Positions 48,001-57,757 of a stretch of DNA of 64,000 nucleotides are shown piece after piece. The notes beneath the pieces are model-generated. The model did no database searches, was not told where the DNA came from, and saw only the letters and a list, made by a program, of their open reading frames with translations. Numbering within the stretch: the stretch's first letter is position 1; each line of letters starts with the position of its first letter. The stretch lies in assembly GCF_003051085.1 (NCBI RefSeq), contig NZ_QAOM01000006.1, positions 62,001 through 126,000 on the forward strand, read 5' to 3'. The position numbers were made by a program, and so were the translations under genes. This DNA is from Trichococcus patagoniensis (lineage in GTDB: Bacteria; Bacillota; Bacilli; Lactobacillales; Aerococcaceae).

Positions 48001-48028
48001 TTGATAAAAATTCAAAAATGCTTATGAT
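48001..48028 (+). promoter_or_regulatory. Candidate promoter of the FUSC gene
   Basis: TTGATA (48001-48006), 16 bases, TATGAT (48023-48028). It leaves about 35 bases of leader ahead of ATG 48070. Confidence 0.55.
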
Positions 48029-48069
48029 TGAGATATTATTTCATTTCGAGAGGAAGTGCAGTACTTACT

Positions 48070-48576
48070 ATGTTCCATTTGGATAAGGAGAAGTTCCGCG
48101 TAGGCATGCGTACAACCAAATCCGGCGTTGCTGTCGGTTTTTGTGTCCTACTGTTCAAATTATTGGACCGAGGTTCTCCTATGTTGGCCGGTTTGGCGGC
48201 AGTCTTTGCTTTGCGTGAAGATTGCTCGCAGTCACTCCATCATGGAATCCGTCGTGTCGGAGGCAATACTGTCGCCGGCATCCTTGGTGTCACCTTGATT
48301 GCCATCAAAGATTTTCTGGGACTGGATTTTTCTGTGGATTTCTTCGGAACAATCATCGCCGTCATCATCCTGATCATGGTCTGCAACATCTTGGACATGT
48401 CAACGGCTATCGTCGGTGCGACCGCGACCTTCCTTGTCGTTTTCTACAATATAGATGACACTGAAAAAATCACCTATGCCATCCAAAGGGTACTGGACAC
48501 AGTCATCGGCACTTCCATCGCCATCGGGGTCAACTACCTGCTGCCTGGTGCGCCTCAAACACCATCCGAAAACTGA
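48070..48576 (+). CDS. FUSC / aromatic acid exporter-like membrane protein
   Basis: This 168-residue membrane protein has four to five hydrophobic segments and resembles the N-terminal membrane part of FUSC/ArAE proteins: MRTTKSGVAVGFCVLLFKLL, GNTVAGILGVTLIAIKDFLG and RVLDTVIGTSIAIGVNYLLP. Larger relatives have a cytoplasmic domain that is lacking here, so this may act as an oligomer. GAGGAAG lies 13 bases before ATG 48070, longer than usual. It converges on the FtsX gene with a shared terminator. Substrate unknown. Confidence 0.82.
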   Translation: MFHLDKEKFRVGMRTTKSGVAVGFCVLLFKLLDRGSPMLAGLAAVFALREDCSQSLHHGIRRVGGNTVAGILGVTLIAIKDFLGLDFSVDFFGTIIAVIILIMVCNILDMSTAIVGATATFLVVFYNIDDTEKITYAIQRVLDTVIGTSIAIGVNYLLPGAPQTPSEN

Positions 48577-48586
48577 GCAACTGCAG

Positions 48587-48632
48587 AAAAAACGCGCAAG
48601 CCGCCATCCATTGGCTGCTTGCGCGTTTTTTA
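48587..48632. terminator. Bidirectional terminator
   Basis: Arms AAAACGCGCAAGC and GCTTGCGCGTTTT with T-runs on both strands, between the FUSC and FtsX genes. Confidence 0.9.
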
Positions 48633-48637
48633 TTTTC

Positions 48638-51600
48638 TTATTCGACTGACTTCAACGCTTCGATCATGTCCACTTGTTTCAGCTTGCGGTGCATGATCAG
48701 CATGACGACGCTTGAGAACAATAAAGACAGCAGGCCTGAGTAAAGGTAACTGATCGGCATGATGGTCGGCGGGAACATCATGAAGTCGATTTCCACCATT
48801 TTAAGTACGACTGTACTCAAAATTTTTCCGAGAACAAACCCGGACAAAATGCCCAGCAAGGTTAAGATCAACGACTCTCTGTAGATGTACATGCTCACTT
48901 CCACATCATAGAACCCCAACACTTTGATGGTAGATAGTTCCCTGATCCGCTCAGATACGTTGATGTTCGTCAGACTGTACAGGACAACGAAAGCCAATGC
49001 GGCTGCCGACACAATCAATACCAATGTGACGATGTCAAGACTCCCTAAGGTTTCAGCGAAGCTGCGGTCGACGGAGTTTATGAACGTCACCAGTGCGACA
49101 GCCTTTTCTCCCATCGCTTCGGATCCGAAGCTCCTCTCCCAACTTTCTGGTTCTTCAAACAGCAACAAATCCGTTGTCGGTTCCGCGGCTTGGATGAAAA
49201 TGTCTTCGTAAAGGTTCGGCGTCAAGTAAAGGTAATGGTTGACGTAGTTCTCGGTGACAGCCTGGATCGGAACTTGATAGGTCTGCATTTCATCATTCCG
49301 GATTTCGATGCTGTCCCCCGGTCCGACGCCGGCCAAATTGGCCAATTTCTCAGAGATGACGGCTCCTTCATCCGTCAGTGCGATTGGTTCTTGCGTCCCG
49401 CGGTCACGCAGGCTGACAAAATCCGAAAGATTATCGGTTTCCAGCGGAGCAAAGACGGTGACGTTCTGCAGGTTCACGCCTTTTTTATCCAGCTTATAGT
49501 TCTCCTGGACCACCTTGAGATGGTCGGTTATTTCTGGGGTCGCAGCGATCAGTTCATCATAGGAGGCGATTTCTTCTTCACTCGCTTCCGGACGCATCGC
49601 CGTGATGGCATTGTAGCGCATCACATCATTGAATTGCGTGTCCGCCAATCCGGATATGGAATTTTTGATGCCGTACCCGGTCAGGATCAAGGCCGTACAG
49701 CCGGCTACGCCCAGTATCGTCATCATATTGCGCGCTTTGTAGCGCAGCAAGTTGCGTACCGTTATCTTCGAATTGAAGCTCAAGCGATCCCAAATGAACG
49801 TCAAGCGTTCCAAAAGTACGCGTTTGCCGTTCTTCGGCGCTTTCGGCCGCATCATCGCTGCCGGATTTTCTCGGAGCGAGGCATGGGCTGCCCATGCTGC
49901 CGGGCCGATGGTGCAGAGCATCGCGATAGCTATCGAAATCAGGGCATAGGACAAGTAATAGGTGATTTTCACGGAAGGTAGGCTGTACATGGACCCGTAG
50001 GCATCAAAGATGACAGCAGGGAAAATATTATAACCAGCCACCAAACCGAGCGATGTTCCTACGACGCAGGCGATTGCTGCATAAATCAAATATTTTTTGG
50101 CGATGTCGAAATCGCTGTAACCGAGGCCTTTCAGCGTCCCCATCTGTTGGCGGTGTTCATCCACCATCCGGGCCATCGTCGTGAAGCTCACCAAGGCCGC
50201 GATCAGGAAGAAGAACACCGGGAAAATCTCTGCGATCGCCGAGATGCGGTCGGCATTGTCGCGGTATTCCTGATAGCCAGGATTTCCGGACCGATCCGTC
50301 ACATAGTAAACCGGTTCGATCAGATCGGCCAGCGTCTGTTTCGCTTCTGCGACCTGGCGTTCCCCTTCGGCTATCTCGATTTCTGCGTCTGCGCGCTCAG
50401 CTGTGAAGGTGGCCAAGCCTTCTTGATAATCCTCTTCGCCCTGCTGGATTTCCTGCCAAGCTTCGGATAGGGCCTGCTCTCCGCTCACACGCTGACTTTC
50501 CAACTCAGCCCAACCGTTGTTGATCTGTGCCTGTCCGGCTTCCAGTAGGGCGAACGCCGATTCCAATTCCAATCTGCCGTTCTCCAAAGCTGTTCCTTGT
50601 TCGGCGAATTGCGCATCGGCGGCTGCGATTTGGGCTTCGGCATCGGCCATGAATGCCGCAAGTTTTTCTTCCAACAGTTGTTGCTGCTGAACTAATTCTT
50701 CACCTTTGGCAGCCAGTTCAGCGCCGGCTTCCTCCAAAAGGCGTTGTTCTTCCAATAGAGCCGCCTCTTCAGTCGCGCTTTCCGCCTGGAAGGCCGCGGC
50801 TGCTGCGGTTAGGGCTTCTTGCCGGATCGCTAAGGAGGCTCCCGCTTGCTCCAAAGCGCTTTGACGGCTTGCCAAATCCGCTTCAGTTTGCGCCAGAGCC
50901 GCTTGTTCGGTATCCAAAGTCGTTTGTTGATCGGCTAAGGCCGCCAAGCGCTCTGCCACGCTGGGGTCCGTTTCTGGATCCAAAGCTGCCAAGGCGTCCC
51001 TTTCTGCATCGATGGCGGCTTGTCTTGCGGAGAATTCCGCTTGTTTGGTTGCTTTTTCCGTTTGGAAAGCTGTCATATCAGCGGTGAAAAGGGTCAGTTC
51101 GTTCTGATAAGCTGCTCCATCCGTCTCCAGACTCGTCTGCTCAGCCAGCAACAATTCGCCTTTTGTGGCTAAAGCGGTTGCCCGTTCCTGCAGCTCCACA
51201 GCTTTGGCTTCCAGTGAGGCTTGGGTCGCTCCAACTTCGGCTTGCCCATCCAATAAAGCCTGCGCCAAATCAGCGATTTCATTGCCCTCCGGCGTATCAG
51301 GCAGACTTGCCAGCAACACGTCCACGGAAGCATCCGAACCGGTTTGTCCTTGCAGGGAGTCTTTCTGCGTCTCCCAGGCAACTTTCGCCTCGTCGTAGAG
51401 CGCTTTTTTTTCCAGATATGTCGCCAAGCCTGCACGGTATTCGGCCATGCCCGCATCGATTTCAGCTTGGGTGGTGGCTAACGTGTTCTCGGCTTTTGCG
51501 ATCTCATCCAGAAACAACTGGCGATTTTCTTCATAGGCCGCTGTCCCGTCATCCAATTGTTGCCGGGCATCCTGCAGTTCCTGCTCGGCTTCCGCAAGTT

Positions 51601-52453
51601 TGTCTTTCCCTTCCTGCAGTTCATCTTCCGCATCTTTGATTTTCCGCTGACCTTCTGCACGGATTTCGTTGATGCGTTCCAACGGTCTCCCGTTCAAGGC
51701 GAGCTCCACTTCATCGGCCAGGCTGTCAACCTGATCATCATAGCTATCCGTGTAGCCGGTTTCCGCCGCATCGGGAGCGATCGTCAGGTAAGCCTCCGTG
51801 TAGATGCTGCCGAGCATGTCCGAATCGGGCACGACAACGAAAGCATCCAAGCTGCCTTTCCCGACGTTCGTAGAGCCACGCATCATCGTTTCGATGTACA
51901 TCGGCGAGTCTACGAAACCGACGACTGTGTATTCCTGCTCTTTCAAGGAAATGCGGTTTTCCTTATCCTCCTCCGAGAGCCCTTCATCGGACTCATGGCG
52001 GAAGCTGACGGTATCCCCGATCTGATAAGTCTCCATCAGATTCTGTTTGGCATCCAAAGCGATTTCCCCGCTTTTTTTCGGCAACCTGCCGTCGACGACC
52101 GCATATTCATTGACCGGATCCGCACCGCTTTGCAGCGGGAAGACTTTTACGAGGAAGTCACTGCCTTCCATTTCGATATCCACCGTTCGCATCGGATGGA
52201 CAGCCAGATCGGCCGTTTTAGCCAGAATGGCGATGTCCGCTTCTTCCAAGCCATAAGTGGACAAAACCTTCAGGTCATACAGGTTATTTTCTTCATAATA
52301 TTGGTTGGCGGTATCCAGCATATCCGGACCCGCCGCTTTGATGCCGGCAAAGAAGGCCACGCCCAAGGTGATGATGGCCAAGAGCGCTAGAAAGCGCGCC
52401 TTGCTCTTGCCTATCTCTATCCAAATGTCTTTCCATAGCGCTTTTTTCTTCAT
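48638..52453 (-). CDS. Very long FtsX-type ABC permease with extracellular coiled coil
   Basis: This 1271-residue protein has a membrane helix near residue 20 (ARFLALLAIITLGVAFFAGI), an N-terminal MacB-PCD-like extracellular domain (40-230), then about 500 residues of Ala/Glu/Gln-rich coiled coil (about 260-745) with heptad-like repeats such as AEQELQDARQQL and DAQFAEQGTALENGRLELES. Then come FtsX domain 1 (from AEIFPVFFFLIAALVSFTTM), three further helices, a second extracellular domain and FtsX domain 2 at the C-terminus (SLTNINVSERIRELSTIKVL). FtsX permeases transmit ATP-driven force instead of transporting. The ATPase is the next upstream gene, 12 bp away. The coil may reach the wall; its target is unknown. 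Confidence 0.92.
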   Translation of the reverse strand: MKKKALWKDIWIEIGKSKARFLALLAIITLGVAFFAGIKAAGPDMLDTANQYYEENNLYDLKVLSTYGLEEADIAILAKTADLAVHPMRTVDIEMEGSDFLVKVFPLQSGADPVNEYAVVDGRLPKKSGEIALDAKQNLMETYQIGDTVSFRHESDEGLSEEDKENRISLKEQEYTVVGFVDSPMYIETMMRGSTNVGKGSLDAFVVVPDSDMLGSIYTEAYLTIAPDAAETGYTDSYDDQVDSLADEVELALNGRPLERINEIRAEGQRKIKDAEDELQEGKDKLAEAEQELQDARQQLDDGTAAYEENRQLFLDEIAKAENTLATTQAEIDAGMAEYRAGLATYLEKKALYDEAKVAWETQKDSLQGQTGSDASVDVLLASLPDTPEGNEIADLAQALLDGQAEVGATQASLEAKAVELQERATALATKGELLLAEQTSLETDGAAYQNELTLFTADMTAFQTEKATKQAEFSARQAAIDAERDALAALDPETDPSVAERLAALADQQTTLDTEQAALAQTEADLASRQSALEQAGASLAIRQEALTAAAAAFQAESATEEAALLEEQRLLEEAGAELAAKGEELVQQQQLLEEKLAAFMADAEAQIAAADAQFAEQGTALENGRLELESAFALLEAGQAQINNGWAELESQRVSGEQALSEAWQEIQQGEEDYQEGLATFTAERADAEIEIAEGERQVAEAKQTLADLIEPVYYVTDRSGNPGYQEYRDNADRISAIAEIFPVFFFLIAALVSFTTMARMVDEHRQQMGTLKGLGYSDFDIAKKYLIYAAIACVVGTSLGLVAGYNIFPAVIFDAYGSMYSLPSVKITYYLSYALISIAIAMLCTIGPAAWAAHASLRENPAAMMRPKAPKNGKRVLLERLTFIWDRLSFNSKITVRNLLRYKARNMMTILGVAGCTALILTGYGIKNSISGLADTQFNDVMRYNAITAMRPEASEEEIASYDELIAATPEITDHLKVVQENYKLDKKGVNLQNVTVFAPLETDNLSDFVSLRDRGTQEPIALTDEGAVISEKLANLAGVGPGDSIEIRNDEMQTYQVPIQAVTENYVNHYLYLTPNLYEDIFIQAAEPTTDLLLFEEPESWERSFGSEAMGEKAVALVTFINSVDRSFAETLGSLDIVTLVLIVSAAALAFVVLYSLTNINVSERIRELSTIKVLGFYDVEVSMYIYRESLILTLLGILSGFVLGKILSTVVLKMVEIDFMMFPPTIMPISYLYSGLLSLLFSSVVMLIMHRKLKQVDMIEALKSVE

Positions 52454-52465
52454 CGTCTTCCCCTC

Positions 52466-53167
52466 CTACCATTCGATTTCAGATACTGGTTTAGGGTTCG
52501 GATTTTCATGGACAGCCCGCACTTTGGCATTGTTGATTTCGATGATCCGGTTAGCCATGGCTGCGATGGCTTGGTTGTGCGTGATGACGATGACGGTCGT
52601 TCCGGTGTCTAGGCACGTATCTTGAAGTAATTTGAGCACTTGTTTGCCCGTTTCGTAATCCAACGCACCTGTCGGCTCATCGCAAAGCAACAGCTTGGGC
52701 TGCTTCGCCAAGGCGCGGGCAATGGCCACGCGTTGCTGTTCGCCTCCGGAGAGCTGCGCTGGAAAGTTATCCATGCGCTCACCCAAACCTACTTCCCGCA
52801 TGACTTCGGCAGCGTCACGGGCATGTGGGGAGATCTGCGAGGCCAGCTCGACGTTCTCCTTCGCGGTCAAGTTAGGCACCAGATTGTAGAACTGGAAAAC
52901 GAAACCGACATCCCGCCTTCTGTAGGTCGTCAAGGCCTTCGAAGTGAACTGGGAGATATCCACCCCATCGATGCTGATGTGACCTTCATCGGCATCATCC
53001 ATCCCGCCGAGAATATTCAAAACAGTGGATTTCCCGGCTCCACTGGGCCCTAATATCACTACGAACTCCCCTTCGTTGATGTCGAAGCTGATTTTGTCGT
53101 TGGCTGTGATTCTGGTCTCGCCCATCTGATAAAATTTGCTGACATTCTTTAAGGAAATGTATGCCAT
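52466..53167 (-). CDS. ABC transporter ATP-binding protein (MacB/LolD-type)
   Basis: This 233-residue ATPase has Walker [17 protein letters not shown], the family [20 protein letters not shown], signature [15 protein letters not shown] and Walker [13 protein letters not shown]. The GALD ending is typical of the MacB/LolD family that works with FtsX permeases. ATG 53167 follows AAGGGA at six bases; the frame continues to 53230 without a ribosome site. The C-terminal [12 protein letters not shown] is an extra tail. It pairs with the giant FtsX gene. Confidence 0.94.
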   Translation of the reverse strand: MAYISLKNVSKFYQMGETRITANDKISFDINEGEFVVILGPSGAGKSTVLNILGGMDDADEGHISIDGVDISQFTSKALTTYRRRDVGFVFQFYNLVPNLTAKENVELASQISPHARDAAEVMREVGLGERMDNFPAQLSGGEQQRVAIARALAKQPKLLLCDEPTGALDYETGKQVLKLLQDTCLDTGTTVIVITHNQAIAAMANRIIEINNAKVRAVHENPNPKPVSEIEW

Positions 53168-53328
53168 TCTGTATCCCTTCATTTCTGGATTGATTTGTAT
53201 TTCGAAGCTTTCCGAAAAAATTATCCGCAATATATTTACCTATTATAATACTACAATCGTATACAAAAGAGCGCAGAAATGCAATCAGAGTCCTCATCTT
53301 TGGTTAAGCCCACCTCAGATGTGTATGC

Positions 53329-53374
53329 AAAAAACGACCCGGGAAACCTGAACGTTTCTCCTGAGGTCGTTTTT
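53329..53374 (-). terminator. Terminator of the nitroreductase gene
   Basis: Arms AAACGACC and GGTCGTTT with T6 on the minus strand; the loop is about 25 bases and may form more pairs. Confidence 0.75.
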
Positions 53375-53390
53375 CAGTGCCTAAACAGTC

Positions 53391-53918
53391 CTATTCAACG
53401 ATGTTGTTGGCGATTTTATCCAAAGTGCGTGGCCGGTCATGCAGATAGCCATGCGGATAGCCCGCCACCATTCCGGCGACAGGCGTGAATCCTTCCGGAA
53501 TCCCCATTTTTCCGCGGATCCCTTCAGCATCCAGCGTGCCGTCCATGATGATTCCCATCACGAAACAACTGCCCAACAGTTCAGCGGTTGCCTGTAGGTG
53601 CATATTTTCTACGATTGCGGCTGCGCTTGCGATGCTGCCTGGTTTAGCCGGTTCCTTGGCGGAAACAACGAAAAAGGCAGATGCTCCGTACAAGGGATCT
53701 CTGTCCGTATTGCCGGTCACTTCCTTCGCCATAGATGTAATCGCTGCCAAAATTTCCGGATTTTTTATGACTGTGATATGGTAATCCTCAAAACGGCCGC
53801 GGCTGATCGGTGCATTTTGCCCGGCTTGCAGCATGAGTTCCACTTGCCCCTGTGACAGCCCGAACTTTTGGAAGCTGCGTGTTGTTTGTCTCGTATGCAT
53901 TACTTTCATAAAATCCAT
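53391..53918 (-). CDS. Nitroreductase family protein
   Basis: This 175-residue FMN protein has the family start MDFMKVMHTRQTTRSFQ and NAPISRGRFEDYHITVI, and the dimer segment AIVENMHLQATAELLGSCFV. It ends in the usual GYPHGY-like segment. Members reduce nitro groups, quinones or flavins with NAD(P)H. Length is at the short end of the family. It is monocistronic with a following terminator. The substrate is unknown. Confidence 0.88.
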   Translation of the reverse strand: MDFMKVMHTRQTTRSFQKFGLSQGQVELMLQAGQNAPISRGRFEDYHITVIKNPEILAAITSMAKEVTGNTDRDPLYGASAFFVVSAKEPAKPGSIASAAAIVENMHLQATAELLGSCFVMGIIMDGTLDAEGIRGKMGIPEGFTPVAGMVAGYPHGYLHDRPRTLDKIANNIVE

Positions 53919-54273
53919 TTCATTTCCCTCACTTCTTCAAAATTAACTGTACTCTATGGCTATTATACCCTTTCGGGCACAAAAAATGAACGGAAATCAA
54001 GGCTTACAGAAAAAAATCATTCTGCACGATCGCTGCTTAGCTGTTCAGCAATCAAAGCCCCGTTTCCGTCCAAGAGGGAGGTGTTCTTCTGCGGGTACAG
54101 AAGAGGAAAAAGAAACGATTATCTTTGGGTATGAACATAGTATAGCCGTGATATTTGAATATTTAATGAAGGAAAGCCTATTTTTTAGTGATCATGTTGC
54201 GAAGAAAGCCGTTTTCAGATAGACAGATCTGTGATAAAGTAAGTGCAGCAAAAGATCGGAGAAATTAAATAAT
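53919..54273. other. Intergenic region between divergent nitroreductase and BaiN-like genes
   Basis: No supported gene. It holds the promoters of both genes. A 10-bp palindrome ACAGATCTGT at 54226-54235 lies ahead of the BaiN-like gene and TAAAGT follows as a possible -10 box. Short open frames here lack ribosome sites and family features. Confidence 0.4.
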
Positions 54274-55539
54274 ATGAAAACACGCATCATTATTGTCGGT
54301 GGAGGTTCGAGCGGTCTGATGGCGGCTTGCACCGCTGCCGAAGCAGGAGCTGAAGTGACGCTCCTCGAACAAAATCCAAGTCTCGGGAAAAAATTGCTTT
54401 TGACAGGCGGTGGACGCTGCAACGTCACCAACAATCGTCCCGAAGAGGAAATCATCCGGCACATTCCCGGAAACGGAAAATTCCTGCACAGCAGCTTTAC
54501 CCAATTCAGTCAATATGACATCATGACCTTCTTTATCGAACGCGGAGTCGCCCTGAAGGAAGAGGATCACGGCCGTATGTTCCCTGTCACGGACAAAGCC
54601 CGGACTATCCTCGAAGCATTCATCGAGGAACTGAAGCGGCTACAGGTCCAGATTCGGACCAACATAAAAGTGGAACGCATCTTGATCGAAAATGGTCAGG
54701 TGACCGGTGTCCTTTTAGATAATGGCGAAATCCTCCCGGCGGATCGGATCATTCTGGCAACTGGAGGAAAGGCTCTTCCGCGCACAGGATCCAAAGGCGA
54801 TGGCTATAAGTTCGCCAAGGCAGCTGGACATACCATCACGGAATTGTACCCGACCGAAGCGCCGATCACATCCGATGCGGACTTCATCCGTTCAAGCGAA
54901 CTGAAGGGACTTTCCTTGCGCAATGTTGCCCTCAGCATTAAAAATAAAAAAGGCAAAACAGTCGTGTCCCACCAGATGGACATGATTTTCACACACTTCG
55001 GCGTATCAGGTCCCGCCGCTTTACGTTGTTCGATGTTTGTCCACCAGACAATGAAGCGCGATAAAACCGAGACCGTCAAGATGTCCTTGGATGTCCTGCC
55101 GGAACTTTCATTGGGTGCCGTCGAGCAACAGTTGCAGAAACTCATCAAGGCCCAACCGGAAAAGAGCGTCAAAAACGGCTGGAAAGACTTGATGCCGGAG
55201 CGTTACCTACTTTTCGGTTGCAGCCAGGCCGCTATCGATCCCCAGAAGTCCCTGAAGGAATTGACGCCGAAGGAAATCAAAGCTTTCGCCGACTTCTGCA
55301 AAAGTTTCTCCTTCGAAGTGAACGGCACGCATCCATTGGATAAAGCCTTTGTCACCGGCGGGGGCGTCTCCACGAAGGAAATCAATCCGAAAACGATGGA
55401 GAGCAAACTGACGCAGGGGCTTTATTTCTGCGGCGAACTGATCGACTACAACGGCTACACAGGCGGCTACAACATCACCGGCGCCTTTGTTACAGGGCAC
55501 ACAGCTGGGCAGCATGCCGCTGCAAATCTGCACGAATAA
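54274..55539 (+). CDS. NAD(P)/FAD-dependent oxidoreductase of the BaiN/HI0933 family
   Basis: This 421-residue flavoprotein begins MKTRIIIVGGGSSGLMAACT, then LLEQNPSLGKKLLLTGGGRC, typical of the HI0933/BaiN/YhiN family. FATGGKALPRTGSKGDGY-like sequence appears as ATGGKALPRTGSKGDGYKFA, and the C-terminal FAD segment ends GGYNITGAFVTGHTAGQHAA. BaiN proteins of clostridia reduce bile acid intermediates, but most family members have no known substrate. It has an independent terminator. Nothing nearby points to a pathway. Confidence 0.92.
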   Translation: MKTRIIIVGGGSSGLMAACTAAEAGAEVTLLEQNPSLGKKLLLTGGGRCNVTNNRPEEEIIRHIPGNGKFLHSSFTQFSQYDIMTFFIERGVALKEEDHGRMFPVTDKARTILEAFIEELKRLQVQIRTNIKVERILIENGQVTGVLLDNGEILPADRIILATGGKALPRTGSKGDGYKFAKAAGHTITELYPTEAPITSDADFIRSSELKGLSLRNVALSIKNKKGKTVVSHQMDMIFTHFGVSGPAALRCSMFVHQTMKRDKTETVKMSLDVLPELSLGAVEQQLQKLIKAQPEKSVKNGWKDLMPERYLLFGCSQAAIDPQKSLKELTPKEIKAFADFCKSFSFEVNGTHPLDKAFVTGGGVSTKEINPKTMESKLTQGLYFCGELIDYNGYTGGYNITGAFVTGHTAGQHAAANLHE

Positions 55540-55555
55540 CAGCATTCATCAGTAA

Positions 55556-55602
55556 AGAGAACGGAGCCACCTCATTTTGAGGCGGCTCCGTTCTCTTTTT
55601 TC
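55556..55602. terminator. Bidirectional terminator
   Basis: Arms AGAGAACGGAGCC and GGCTCCGTTCTCT with a 15-base loop and a T-run on the plus strand, behind the BaiN-like gene and before the convergent methyltransferase gene. Confidence 0.85.
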
Positions 55603-55660
55603 TTTTGGTTTATGGGGCACTGAGGGGCGAAGGGATACGGATATTCCCGGTTCCTTCGGC

Positions 55661-56845
55661 CTATCTTGCCAGTTTCTTGATGACGAAGACTTTTAGGTAA
55701 TCGCTGGTCTTGCTGCCTGCCGGAACAGCGAAGTCGCTCGGCAGATGGAAGGTTTCCAGGATACGGTAGTCACAATGGCTGTTCTTGAAGGCTTGGTCGA
55801 TATCCTGTTTGAAATTCTTTTCCTTGTAGTTGGCGGCGTTCGAAGAAACGATCAGTGTACCATCCGGTGCGGTGATCTGGATCAACTCCTCCAACAACTG
55901 AGTGTAATCCTTTGTGACCGAGAAAGTCCGTTTTTTGGTGCGGGCAAAGCTCGGCGGATCGATGATGGTCACGTCATACTGCAATTCTTTGCGGATGGCA
56001 TAGCGGATGAAATCGAAGACATCCATGACATAGATTTTTTGCGCCTCGACATCCAGATTGTTGACGGCGAATTGTTCTTTGGTGCGTTCCAACGAACGGT
56101 TTGCAACATCGACACTTGTTGTTTCGATTGCTCCGCCCATGGCTGCAGCGACCGAGAAAGCACCCGTGTAGCTGAAGGTGTTCAATACCCGTTTGCCTGC
56201 CGCATAATGCTCCGTCAGAGCACCGCGTACGTCGCGCTGATCCAGGAATATGCCCGTCATCAGCCCATCGTCCAGATATGTCGCATAGTTGATGCCGTTC
56301 TCCTTCACGATCAGAGGCGTCGGGGCTGCTTCACCCGTGACGAAGCGGCTGATCAAGCTGTCCTTCCGTTGGAAACGGAATTTTTCATAGATGCCCTTCG
56401 TTTCCGGGAAGACCGCTTGAAAAGCACCGATGATGGCGGCTTGATAGCGGAAAATGCCTCCGCTGTACCAGGAAACCACCGCAAATCCGTCATAAAGGTC
56501 GATGGTGACACCAGGAATGCCGTCACCCTCCGCATTGAAAATCCGATAGGCAGTCGTTTCAGGGTCCGATTGCAGATCCGTGCGCTTGCGTTTCGCTTTT
56601 TCGAACTTGTTTTTGAAGAACGCTTCATCGAAATTATCCGCGTTATCCAACGAAAATACCCACCCGACGCCTTTGTTCTGCTTGGCCAAATAGGCTCTTG
56701 CGACGAACGCTTGGCGAGAATCGACAAGTTCGACGATTTCGCCCTCAGCGAAGCTGAGTTCATTTGGAAAATCCTCGAACTGCAGCAAGGGATTGCCCGC
56801 CTTAATTTTTTTTTCGCTTATTTGCGTAATGATTATTTTTTTCAT
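55661..56845 (-). CDS. Class I SAM-dependent rRNA methyltransferase (RlmI-like)
   Basis: This 394-residue protein has an N-terminal PUA domain (about 1-80: GNPLLQFEDFPNELSFAEGE, VDSRQAFVARAYLAKQNKGV), a central connector and a C-terminal Rossmann methyltransferase with VLNTFSYTGAFSVAAAMGGA (SAM) and IIDPPSFARTKKRTFSVTKD. RlmI methylates C1962 of 23S rRNA in E. coli; this relative probably acts on 23S rRNA, but the site is not fixed. Its start overlaps vanZ by 4 bp (ATGA). Confidence 0.9.
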   Translation of the reverse strand: MKKIIITQISEKKIKAGNPLLQFEDFPNELSFAEGEIVELVDSRQAFVARAYLAKQNKGVGWVFSLDNADNFDEAFFKNKFEKAKRKRTDLQSDPETTAYRIFNAEGDGIPGVTIDLYDGFAVVSWYSGGIFRYQAAIIGAFQAVFPETKGIYEKFRFQRKDSLISRFVTGEAAPTPLIVKENGINYATYLDDGLMTGIFLDQRDVRGALTEHYAAGKRVLNTFSYTGAFSVAAAMGGAIETTSVDVANRSLERTKEQFAVNNLDVEAQKIYVMDVFDFIRYAIRKELQYDVTIIDPPSFARTKKRTFSVTKDYTQLLEELIQITAPDGTLIVSSNAANYKEKNFKQDIDQAFKNSHCDYRILETFHLPSDFAVPAGSKTSDYLKVFVIKKLAR

Positions 56846-57495
56846 TGTTTTCTTCCTTTATAGTCAATTGTCCGTTCTGCACTACTGTGTTTTTTTGAAG
56901 ATACCCAGATGCCGTAGCCGATTGCAGCACCCAACGTGTTGAAGAAGACATCATCGATATGCGTCACGCCCGTCTGAAAGATGAGCTGGAGGAACTCGAT
57001 CATGGCGGAAAAAAGAAAGCCGATCGCTGTCACTTTGAGGAAACTGCATTTTTTCCTGAACAGATAAGGACCCACGAAGCCCAACGGCATAAACCAGACG
57101 ACGTTCCCCCACGAATTATACCAGGCCGAAAACCCGGAGTCCCCGTAAAATAGTTTGACCGTATCCACCAATGGCACCCAATGGATCGCCGACCAATCGA
57201 TCTTGTGATACTCGACGGTCCAGAAGGTCTCTTCGTTGCGGAAAACCGTCAGTTGAAGCAGCAGCACGATGTAGATAAACAGAGCATGCAGCAATCCTTC
57301 CTTATATAAGGGGATTTTTTTGCCCGTCTTGCGATGTCTGTGCAGCAGATAGGCCGCCCGCAGGACCAGCCAAATCAAATAATACAGAATGGTCTTGTCC
57401 ACGCTGTTGAAAACTAATTGTATGAGCGGAAAATGATTGACGGATGATTCCAGAGAAGCAGCCACCCACTCATACGGTCCTTGTAAAAATATCAT
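56842..57495 (-). CDS. VanZ family membrane protein
   Basis: This 217-residue membrane protein has about five hydrophobic helices and the VanZ pattern (NVVWFMPLGFVGPYLFR, FLKVTAIGFLFSAMIEFLQL, THIDDVFFNTLGAAIGYGIW). VanZ gives low teicoplanin resistance in enterococci, but most family members are not resistance genes. It overlaps the methyltransferase gene, so the two are cotranscribed. The next upstream gene, on the other strand, is a lipoteichoic acid synthase. Confidence 0.88.
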   Translation of the reverse strand: MIFLQGPYEWVAASLESSVNHFPLIQLVFNSVDKTILYYLIWLVLRAAYLLHRHRKTGKKIPLYKEGLLHALFIYIVLLLQLTVFRNEETFWTVEYHKIDWSAIHWVPLVDTVKLFYGDSGFSAWYNSWGNVVWFMPLGFVGPYLFRKKCSFLKVTAIGFLFSAMIEFLQLIFQTGVTHIDDVFFNTLGAAIGYGIWVSSKKHSSAERTIDYKGRKQ

Positions 57496-57623
57496 AATCT
57501 ATGCTCACCTTTGTCAGTTTTGTTCCTTTGATCAGATACATGGAAAGACCCATTTTCTCGAAAAATCATAAAAAAAGCAACCGTTCTTGATAAAAACTTA
57601 GGAAAAACTTTACGGTGCTTCGA

Positions 57624-57652
57624 TTGACTATCAAAAGCATTCAGAATATAAT
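57624..57652 (+). promoter_or_regulatory. Promoter of the LtaS-like gene
   Basis: TTGACT, 17 bases, TATAAT. The predicted leader is about 99 bases and contains the inverted repeat CACATG-n7-CATGTG (57709-57727), a possible operator or RNA hairpin. Confidence 0.85.
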
Positions 57653-57757
57653 GACACTAGCTCATTTTACATAAAATTCACAAATAGCACACATTACCTT
57701 TAAAAATTCACATGAAATTTACATGTGTTCCACAAGATATCATAGGAGGTCTCTTTT

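Noticed and set aside
53868-54222. Two overlapping 88-codon plus-strand frames upstream of the BaiN-like gene
   Set aside because: They start inside the nitroreductase gene or its promoter, lack ribosome sites and give no recognisable sequence.
55745-56863. 372-codon open frame antisense to the RlmI-like gene
   Set aside because: The minus-strand product has clear PUA and methyltransferase motifs; the antisense product is a codon-bias shadow with no motif.
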